This document shows, piece by piece, positions 1-4,405 of a stretch of 6,781 bases of DNA; the stretch's first letter is position 1, and each line of letters opens with the position of its first letter. This stretch comes from Sphingomonadaceae bacterium (GTDB taxonomy: Bacteria; Pseudomonadota; Alphaproteobacteria; Sphingomonadales; Sphingomonadaceae), in NCBI GenBank assembly GCA_947442095.1, contig CANEVG010000194.1, forward strand, positions 1-6,781. Reading direction: 5' to 3'. A program made the translations under genes and the position numbers. The notes under the pieces were generated by a model, which was not told the origin of the DNA, did no database searches, and was given only the letters and a program-made list of their open reading frames with translations.

Positions 1-903
1 GACTGGGTCACCGCGTTGAAGACCGGCGCCATCCGCGGTCTTGCCGCTGACGGCGTGCTGCAACCCGATCTGTTCGACGAGCGCAATCTGTTCGAGCTTA
101 CCCACCGTGATTATCCCGGCGAGCGGCTGGTCGCCTGTCGCAATTCCCAACTCGCCCGCCTCAGGGCGCACAAGCGCGAGGACATGCTGTGCGCGACCGA
201 GGCGGCGCTGGCACCGATCAGGGCCAGCGTCACGGCTGGGCGGCTCAGCGGCGCCGACAAGATCGGCATTGCCGTTGGCAAGGTCGTCAACCGCTACAAG
301 ATGGCCAAGCATATCGCCCTCGACATCACCGATACCGCTTTCACCTTCACCCGCCGCCACGATCAGATCGAGCGCGAGGCAGCCCTTGACGGGATCTATG
401 TCGTGCGCACCTCGCTTGGTATCGAGCAGATGGATGCCGCGGGGTGTGTGCGCAGCTACAAGGCGCTCACCCAGGTGGAGCGGGTCTTCAAGACCATGAA
501 ATCGGTCGATCTCAAGGTCCGCCCCATCCATCACCGTCTCGCTGACCGCGTGCGGGCGCATATCTTCCTGTGTGTTCTGGCCTATTACGTCGAATGGCAC
601 ATGCGCGAGGCCTGGCGCGAGATGATGTTCGCTGATGAGGATCAGGCCGCCAAGGCTGACCGTGATCCGGTTGTACCTGCCAAACGCTCTGCTGGCGCTC
701 TCGCCAAGATCAACCGGCGCCAGCTCGACGACGGCTCGCCCGTCCATAGCTTTGCGACCCTGCTCTCCGAACTCGCAACACTCACCAAAAACCGCTGTCT
801 CGCCCATGGCTCGCGCAGCGACACCGCACCCTTCACCATCCTCGCAACACCCAATCCCACACAAACCAGGGCGCTCAATCTCATCAACGCCATCCAGGTG
901 TAG
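1..903 (+). CDS. IS1634-family-like transposase, C-terminal part (5' end outside window)
   Basis: This is the C-terminal 300 codons of a DDE transposase that would catalyse cut-and-paste movement of its own insertion sequence. The frame is open from base 1 (reading DWVTALK...), so the true start lies upstream; an internal TTG at 16 is not a convincing start. The diagnostic stretch is YKALTQVERVFKTMK at window codons 153-167. It matches the Y-x2-L-x3-E-x6-K form of the IS4-superfamily YREK signature as found in IS1634-type elements. The glutamate at codon 160 (bases 478-480) is the predicted third catalytic acid. It is followed by the family-typical 'RPIHHRLADRVRAHIFLCVLAYYVEWHM' region, which is mostly helical. 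The first two catalytic aspartates would be upstream and cannot be checked. The visible part has no frameshift or stop, so the gene may be intact. The family assignment is by motif recognition. Confidence 0.82.
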   Translation, partial: DWVTALKTGAIRGLAADGVLQPDLFDERNLFELTHRDYPGERLVACRNSQLARLRAHKREDMLCATEAALAPIRASVTAGRLSGADKIGIAVGKVVNRYKMAKHIALDITDTAFTFTRRHDQIEREAALDGIYVVRTSLGIEQMDAAGCVRSYKALTQVERVFKTMKSVDLKVRPIHHRLADRVRAHIFLCVLAYYVEWHMREAWREMMFADEDQAAKADRDPVVPAKRSAGALAKINRRQLDDGSPVHSFATLLSELATLTKNRCLAHGSRSDTAPFTILATPNPTQTRALNLINAIQV

Positions 904-980
904 ACAGAACCGCAAAGCCGAAATGCCCGCATCTGTCTGGCGTATATGGAAAATCTGTCAAATGCCGCGGGGAACTTCAG
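1..980 (+). mobile_element. Right-hand part of an IS1634-like insertion sequence (end approximate)
   Basis: The transposase reading frame stops at 903, and recognisable antitoxin sequence begins at about 985, so the right end of the element should lie between these points. The stretch just before about 980-984 (GCGGGGAACTTCAGG, 967-981) is a plausible terminal sequence. The left end is outside the window, so neither the inverted repeat nor the target duplication can be checked. The boundary is therefore inferred from gene content and not from a seen repeat. Confidence 0.45.
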
Positions 981-1185
981 GCTAGTGCGCGCCAAAGTGG
1001 CGTCCGACGAATATGCCAGCGAAAGCGAAGTAATCCGCGAAGGCTTGAGCGGGCTTGGTGCGCGCGAGCGGGCGCTGGAGGATTGGCTGCACCAGCAAGC
1101 CGCTCCCGCCTACGATGCCTACCGCGCCGATCCCTCGCGCGGATTGTCCCTTGAAGAAGTGCGCGCCTCCATCGGCAAGCGCTGA
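946..1185 (+). CDS. ParD-type ribbon-helix-helix antitoxin with abnormal N-terminus
   Basis: This 79-residue protein would neutralise the ParE-type toxin encoded 8 bp downstream and, in an intact family member, repress its own operon. Residues 14-34 (VRAKVASDEYASESEVIREGL) are a classic ParD helix-turn-helix core. Residues 35-79, with 'ALEDWLHQQAAPAYDAYRADPSRGLSLEEVRASI', form the usual toxin-wrapping tail. The first 13 residues (MENLSNAAGNFRL) lack the alternating hydrophobic strand that makes the DNA-binding ribbon. Either the insertion sequence supplied this start and replaced the native N-terminus, or two small indels scramble codons 6-13: the frame shifted at 972-983 reads ELQA, as expected before VRAKV. 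ATG 946 is the only in-frame ATG before the core; GTG 985 is an alternative. No good ribosome binding site is visible. Toxin binding is likely kept, while DNA binding and autoregulation are doubtful. Confidence 0.65.
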   Translation: MENLSNAAGNFRLVRAKVASDEYASESEVIREGLSGLGARERALEDWLHQQAAPAYDAYRADPSRGLSLEEVRASIGKR

Positions 1186-1193
1186 CACCCCGC

Positions 1194-1502
1194 GTGACTC
1201 ACCGCATCGTCTTCAGGCCCGAAGCGCGTGATCAGATCGATCAGCTTTATCGCTATGTCGCCGTAGCCGCGCAGGACGCGGACACCGCCCTGCGCTTCAC
1301 CAATCGCCTCCCCGATCATATCGCCACCCTCGCCGAATTCCCCCAGCGCGGCATCCCGCGCGAGGATATCCGCCCCGGCCTGCGCAAGGTTCCGTGGAAG
1401 CGCCGCGCCACCATCGACTATGTAGTAGAGGAACGCGATGTGGTCGTAGTCGGCGTCTTCTATGCCGGACGGGACATCAAAGTTTTGCTCAAGGAAGAGT
1501 AA
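1194..1502 (+). CDS. ParE/RelE-superfamily type II toxin
   Basis: This 102-residue protein belongs to the ParE branch of the RelE/ParE toxin fold. Characterised ParE members poison DNA gyrase, whereas RelE members cleave mRNA on the ribosome. The sequence shows the family order. A first strand (THRIVFRPEA, 2-11) is followed by a long helical hairpin (about 12-48). Then comes the 'FPQRGIPREDIRPGLRKVPW' turn and strand (49-68), 'ATIDYVVEERDVVVVGVFYAGRD' (72-94) and a short C-terminal strand. The start is GTG at 1194, 8 bp after the antitoxin stop, with no clear ribosome binding site, so translation is probably coupled to the antitoxin. Length and motifs look complete, so an intact toxin may sit beside a damaged antitoxin. 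ParE fits better than RelE by motif pattern, but the molecular target cannot be told from sequence. Confidence 0.85.
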   Translation: MTHRIVFRPEARDQIDQLYRYVAVAAQDADTALRFTNRLPDHIATLAEFPQRGIPREDIRPGLRKVPWKRRATIDYVVEERDVVVVGVFYAGRDIKVLLKEE

Positions 1503-1527
1503 GATCCTCTACTGCAAGGGGAGGATC
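1503..1527 (+). terminator. Possible weak terminator or stem-loop overlapping the end of the toxin gene
   Basis: GATCCTC (1503-1509) pairs perfectly with GAGGATC (1521-1527) across an 11-nt loop, and a T-G pair could extend the stem inward. It begins one base after the toxin stop codon, which is a typical terminator position. No T-run follows, so it may instead be an mRNA-protecting 3' hairpin. Confidence 0.3.
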
Positions 1528-1576
1528 AAGCGCCCCCACGCAGCGTTCCTGCGGATGATACTCCAGCTAACGGGAT

Positions 1577-1596
1577 GGAAGGGCGATTGCCCTTCC
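1577..1596. terminator. Strong 8-bp stem with tetraloop, possible bidirectional terminator
   Basis: GGAAGGGC (1577-1584) and GCCCTTCC (1589-1596) form a perfect 8-bp stem with the loop GATT. It is the most stable simple hairpin I see in the inter-gene stretch, and it lies between convergent genes. Neither strand has a following T-run, so intrinsic termination is uncertain. Confidence 0.4.
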
Positions 1597-1757
1597 CCGC
1601 CAGAGGCATAAACCCCTGTCATACACGCCCCGGACCCGTTATATCGCGCGCCTGCTCTTGAAGCCAAGTGAAGTCACCCCAGCCCCTGCGCTGCGCGGAA
1701 GGATGGATGCGCTGCGCTTCCAGAAAAAGTTGGCGCAGAAAACCAAAGCTTTCCATG

Positions 1758-1773
1758 GCTCACACGTGTGAGC
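1758..1773. repeat. Perfect 16-bp palindrome GCTCACACGTGTGAGC
   Basis: Both halves (GCTCACAC and GTGTGAGC) are exact reverse complements with no spacer, and symmetry stops at the next base on each side. It lies 36 bp past the rid stop codon, in the direction of rid transcription. It could be a dimeric protein's binding site, or in RNA a 6-bp hairpin with an ACGT loop that ends or protects the rid transcript. Confidence 0.5.
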
Positions 1774-1809
1774 ATAGCGAAGTTTGAATGCAGGGTGTTG
1801 CAATACCCC

Positions 1810-2196
1810 TCACCCCACCGTCGCAATGACATCGATCTCCAGCATCAGCTCCGGCAACGCTAGGCTCTTCACCTCGACAATCGTGTCCGCCGGATAGGGC
1901 GCCGTGAAATACCGCCGCCGCGCGTCCAAGATGGCGGCAAAGTTGCTCATGTTGGTCAGGTAGATCGTCACTTTCACGATCCGGCTGCGGTCGCTGCCGC
2001 CGGCGGCCAGCACGCGGTCGATATTGGCCATCACCTGCACCAACTGGGCATCGAAATCGCCCACACCTACAAGCTCGCCCTCCGGGCTGATCGCAGCCTG
2101 CCCCGATAGGAACAGCAGGTTGCCCGCCTGCCACCCCGGCGCGATAGCATAAGGGGCGAGCGGATCGGGCTCCATGCTGATCACTTTGACAGTCAT
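1810..2196 (-). CDS. Rid/YjgF/YER057c family protein lacking the RidA catalytic arginine
   Basis: This is a 128-residue single-domain protein of the Rid fold, normally a cytosolic homotrimer with small-molecule sites between subunits. Family landmarks in order are GNLLFLSGQAAISPEGELVG (25-44), an amphipathic helix with 'QLVQVMANIDRVLAAGG' (51-67), IVKVTIYLTNMSNFAAI (73-89) and a C-terminal 'PELMLEIDVIATVG'. Archetypal RidA enzymes hydrolyse reactive enamines/imines with an arginine in the motif FPARSCVEV. Here the equivalent segment is YPADTIVEV (101-109), with D104-T105 in place of the arginine region. Imine-deaminase activity of the RidA type is therefore not supported, and it fits the other Rid subfamilies of mostly unknown or pathway-specific function. 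Start ATG 2196 has a clear AAGGGAG ribosome binding site. The gene stands alone, divergent from the PEP-CTERM gene. Confidence 0.88.
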   Translation of the reverse strand: MTVKVISMEPDPLAPYAIAPGWQAGNLLFLSGQAAISPEGELVGVGDFDAQLVQVMANIDRVLAAGGSDRSRIVKVTIYLTNMSNFAAILDARRRYFTAPYPADTIVEVKSLALPELMLEIDVIATVG

Positions 2197-2205
2197 GCGC
2201 GTTAA

Positions 2206-2212
2206 CTCCCTT
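2206..2212 (-). promoter_or_regulatory. Ribosome binding site for the rid-family gene
   Basis: On the minus strand this reads AAGGGAG, a near-consensus Shine-Dalgarno, 9 nt before ATG 2196. It fixes the start of the rid-family gene. It is one of the best ribosome binding sites in the window. Confidence 0.7.
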
Positions 2213-2560
2213 GGCAGATGTTTTCAGGCCTCGGCCTGGCACCGCCCTTGATAGCAGAACAGCTGCGCGTTTCGCAGACACTTTGCGCCGCCACGCGCAC
2301 CGCGATGAAGGCGGCAAGCTCTCCCAGCACTGCTGAGCGTTAATGACTAGTCGCAGAAAAATATGGTTAAGGTCACCCAAGCCCAAATATGACGCAACGC
2401 ACCATTCCCAACCGATTATAGCAAAATGTTTCCGATTAACTTTGCAAGATTTATTTGTTCCAATTAGAAACGCGACGATTTTTCGAAGTGACACCTTTGG
2501 ACAGGAACTACCGGCAGGAATAATTGTGCGGAATTATTCGAACAAAAAAAGGGTCAACCC
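2213..2560. promoter_or_regulatory. Divergent intergenic region with an AT-rich half before the PEP-CTERM gene
   Basis: No gene is visible here. Bases 2213 to about 2338 are GC-rich and should carry the minus-strand rid promoter, although I see no clear -35/-10 pair. From about 2340 to 2560 the sequence becomes strikingly AT-rich (20 G or C in the 60 bases 2401-2460, i.e. 33%), unlike the GC-rich genes around it. This half presumably carries the promoter and regulatory sites of the PEP-CTERM gene. No box is good enough to call, except the dyad listed separately. Confidence 0.5.
2518..2539. promoter_or_regulatory. Perfect AT-rich dyad (possible operator or leader hairpin) before the PEP-CTERM gene
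   Basis: GAATAATT (2518-2525) and AATTATTC (2532-2539) are exact inverted copies separated by GTGCGG. The dyad ends 21 bp before the ATG at 2561 and just before the A-tract and GGG that form the weak ribosome binding site (about 2543-2553). It could be a regulator's operator, or a hairpin in the leader RNA that affects ribosome loading. Confidence 0.45.
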
Positions 2561-3205
2561 ATGTACAAATTGGTAAACCTGCTCGCTGTTCTGGCCGTCA
2601 CCGCAGCGTGGCCTGCGATGGCGCAGTCCTTCTCCACCGACACCGCCGGCTATCAGGGCAGCGATGCCGTGCGCCTGACTTTCGATTCCCCCTTGCCCAG
2701 CGGCTTCTCGCTCAATGGTGGCCGGATCACGACAGGCAATGTCAGCGGCAGGCAGGCCCAGCCCAAAGGTTCGACGGGAAACTACCTCACCACCGATATC
2801 GGTAAGGCCACGATCACGGCCGACAGGGGCTATGGCGCGGTGAGCTTCCTGTGGGGATCGATCGATACTTACAATTCGGTGTCGTTCTTCGATCAAGCGG
2901 GCAAGGTGCTTGGCAGCCTGACCGGATCGGATGTGGCGAGCCCTCCCCCGGCAAACGGGGATCAGACGTCTGATCGGACCAACCGCTACGTCACCTTCAC
3001 GGCGGATGCCAAGACCGGCCAAATGATCAACAGCCTGCAGCTCAACTCCACCGGCTTCGCCTTCGAGACTGACAACTTCGCGTTCATCAACGCCAAGGGC
3101 CCGGTTCCCGTGCCAGAGCCGGGCGTGGCGGTGCTGTTCGGCTCGTGTGCCGCACTTGTGATGCTGCGCCGCCGGGGGATGCGCCAGTCGCCGGCGGTGG
3201 CATGA
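2561..3205 (+). CDS. Secreted PEP-CTERM-sorted surface protein
   Basis: This 214-residue exported protein is predicted to be held or processed at the cell surface by the exosortase system. Residues 1-21 form a Sec signal peptide (hydrophobic LVNLLAVLAVTAAW, cleavage after AMA). The mature part is mostly beta-like and includes GAVSFLWGSIDTYNSVSFFD (92-111) and a late FETDNFAF (168-175). The first resembles the 'WGS-D-YN-F' pattern of Npun_F0296-type exosortase-dependent surface proteins; that family link is tentative. The C-terminus is a textbook sorting signal: PVPEP (183-187), a hydrophobic helix (about 189-202) and RRR (203-205). The tail after the arginines (GMRQSPAVA) is rather long. The first motif is PEPGVAV and not the PEPxxWA form common in sphingomonads. 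Start ATG 2561 follows a weak AGGG ribosome binding site. No exosortase is present here. The TPR gene follows 10 bp later. Confidence 0.85.
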   Translation: MYKLVNLLAVLAVTAAWPAMAQSFSTDTAGYQGSDAVRLTFDSPLPSGFSLNGGRITTGNVSGRQAQPKGSTGNYLTTDIGKATITADRGYGAVSFLWGSIDTYNSVSFFDQAGKVLGSLTGSDVASPPPANGDQTSDRTNRYVTFTADAKTGQMINSLQLNSTGFAFETDNFAFINAKGPVPVPEPGVAVLFGSCAALVMLRRRGMRQSPAVA

Positions 3206-3215
3206 GATCTGGACA

Positions 3216-3869
3216 ATGAAGCACGCATTGCGTCTTGGCCTCGTTCTCCCGGCAGTTGCCGGGGTCGGCGCGCTGTTGTGGTGGGTACAGCAGCCCAAAG
3301 GCGCAGGCGATGATACGCAGGCCGAGGCGCAGACTCTGGCGCAAGTCCAGTTCATGGCACCGTCCGGTGCCGCAGCAGTGAGTATCGAGCAGGGTTTCGC
3401 CCTCGTGCGCGCCAAACCGAAAGATGCCGCCGCTTGGCGCGAGCTGGGCAATGCCCAGCTTAAGGCCCTGAAATTCAGGGACGCCGAGGGATCCTATAAC
3501 AAGGCGCTGGCCATCGATCCCAGGCGCGCGGAAACTTGGTCTGCGCTGGGTGAGGCGCGCATCCAGTTCCAGAATGCCGATGGCGCAAACATGCCGCCTG
3601 GCGCGGCCGAAGCCTTCCGCAAGGCGCTGGCGCTCGATCCGCAAGATCCGAGATCACGGTTCTATTTCGCCATGGAGAAAGACTTCGCCGGCCAGCATGA
3701 TGCCGCCATCGGCGAATGGCTCAATCTGCTACGTGAAGTACCCGCCGGCTCGGACGCTGACAACTCCATCCGGGCTGCCATCACCGCATCAGTAGCCCGC
3801 AACCAAAAACTAATCGCCAGAGCCATCCAGCGCGCGTCCGAAGCCCAGCCGCGCAAGATCGGTGAATAG
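3216..3869 (+). CDS. Membrane-anchored TPR protein, CcmI/NrfG-like
   Basis: This 217-residue protein has one N-terminal membrane helix (about 5-24, LRLGLVLPAVAGVGALLWWV). A linker follows, then tetratricopeptide repeats facing the periplasm: about 71-104 (AAAWRELGNAQLKALKFRDAEGSYNKALAIDPRR), 105-142 and 143-175. TPRs bind other proteins, and the layout resembles the TPR part of cytochrome c maturation factors (CcmI/NrfG) and scaffold proteins of secretion systems. The partner cannot be named from sequence. Start ATG 3216 lies 10 bp after the stop of the PEP-CTERM gene, with a weak TGGA before it, so the two genes are probably cotranscribed. This suggests, as inference, a role in folding, export or anchoring of the PEP-CTERM protein. 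It is much shorter than the large TPR protein PrsT found in exosortase gene clusters. Confidence 0.8.
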   Translation: MKHALRLGLVLPAVAGVGALLWWVQQPKGAGDDTQAEAQTLAQVQFMAPSGAAAVSIEQGFALVRAKPKDAAAWRELGNAQLKALKFRDAEGSYNKALAIDPRRAETWSALGEARIQFQNADGANMPPGAAEAFRKALALDPQDPRSRFYFAMEKDFAGQHDAAIGEWLNLLREVPAGSDADNSIRAAITASVARNQKLIARAIQRASEAQPRKIGE

Positions 3870-3896
3870 AAACGGCTTGCGTAAAGTGCGCGCCCC

Positions 3897-4232
3897 TCAC
3901 CAAGCAGCCGCCAGATAGATCCATGCCGAGACGCTCCCCTCCGCCGTCTCCACCATGACCTCGCCGCGCCGGTATTCCGCCCCCTCGAACGCATCGAGCC
4001 GCGACCTATACGCGAACAAATGGGGCGAGATAAACAGATGGACGGGCAGGGCATCGCCGCTCTCGTCCAGCACCACCGCCGGATAGCCAAGCGCCGCGCC
4101 CCAGCCCATCTCCACCAGTCGCCCCCGGGTCGTGCCGGTGGTCCATGTGCCAACCAGCACCTCCAACTGGTGGTGGTTCATCCGCCCGGGCGCGAGTGTG
4201 CCATAAGTGGCGAGGCGGTGGTCGGTGGTCAT
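3897..4232 (-). CDS. Gamma-glutamylcyclotransferase-fold (AIG2-like) family protein
   Basis: This 111-residue cytosolic protein has the GGCT/AIG2 fold. Characterised members release 5-oxoproline from gamma-glutamyl amino acids, gamma-glutamylamines or glutathione. The substrate-loop signature YGTL is at 10-13. The region LDAFEGAEYRRGEVMVE (79-95) carries the expected catalytic glutamate, E83, in the typical LD-x2-EG-x2-Y-x-R setting. The fold ends with a strand (VSAWIYLA). I chose ATG 4232 because family members begin a few residues before the YGTL strand. In-frame ATG 4259 and GTG 4280 are possible but would add residues with no family likeness. None of the three has a good ribosome binding site. 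It ends 27 bp from the convergent TPR gene and follows the GGDEF-EAL gene on the same strand after 173 bp. The substrate is unknown. Confidence 0.82.
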   Translation of the reverse strand: MTTDHRLATYGTLAPGRMNHHQLEVLVGTWTTGTTRGRLVEMGWGAALGYPAVVLDESGDALPVHLFISPHLFAYRSRLDAFEGAEYRRGEVMVETAEGSVSAWIYLAAAW

Positions 4233-4405
4233 GCTGCGGGATTCAAAACCAAGCTGCATGCGAAACGGAAGCGAGCGCACAATCCGCTGTGCTACACGCC
4301 CCGCGCCGCGTTATCGCCTGAGCCGTGCCCAGCCAGTTCCGTTTTGCCTCAGCCAAGCAGCAAACGGACCATCGGCAGATCGTGTCACCTATGCAGGCGG
4401 TTTTT

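Larger units (their letters stand above)
1503..1809. other. Non-coding region rich in stem-loops between the toxin and rid genes
   Basis: I see no convincing gene in these 307 bases in any frame. The region lies between the 3' ends of two convergent genes, the toxin (+) and rid (-), so it should hold their terminators. It contains perfect inverted repeats at 1503-1509/1521-1527, 1539-1543/1549-1553 and 1577-1584/1589-1596. It also has a loop-free 16-bp palindrome at 1758-1773 and a 10-bp direct repeat, TGCGCTGCGC, at 1687-1696 and 1708-1717. None of the stems is followed by a proper T-run. Confidence 0.6.

Noticed and set aside
2340..2440. CtrA-type sites (TTAA-N7-TTAA) in the AT-rich region
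   Set aside because: TTAA occurs at 2340, 2367 and 2436, but no two copies have the 7-bp spacing.
1760..2494. Minus-strand open frame of 244 codons covering the rid gene in another frame
   Set aside because: The rid frame matches its family over its whole length and has a ribosome binding site; this frame shows no family features.
2499..2530. Sigma-54 promoter before the PEP-CTERM gene, as known for some exosortase-linked genes
   Set aside because: I looked for GG-N10-GC spacing. The GG pairs at 2499-2500 and 2513-2514 are followed at the right distance by CC and TG, so the essential -12 GC is missing.
2534..3451. Long minus-strand open frame of 305 codons overlapping the PEP-CTERM and TPR genes
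   Set aside because: Its product has no recognisable domain and is rich in Arg, Ala and His as expected from antisense reading of GC-rich genes. The plus-strand products have clear signal peptide, PEP-CTERM and TPR features.
4233..4280. Longer GGCT-family protein from ATG 4259 or GTG 4280
   Set aside because: Added residues (MRSLPFRMQLGFESRS) precede the usual family start and no start has a good ribosome binding site. It cannot be fully excluded.
4339..4367. Inverted repeat CCGTTT(T)GC / GCAAACGG after the GGDEF-EAL gene as a terminator
   Set aside because: The stem has a bulge and a 12-nt loop, and no T-run follows on the minus strand. It is too weak to annotate.
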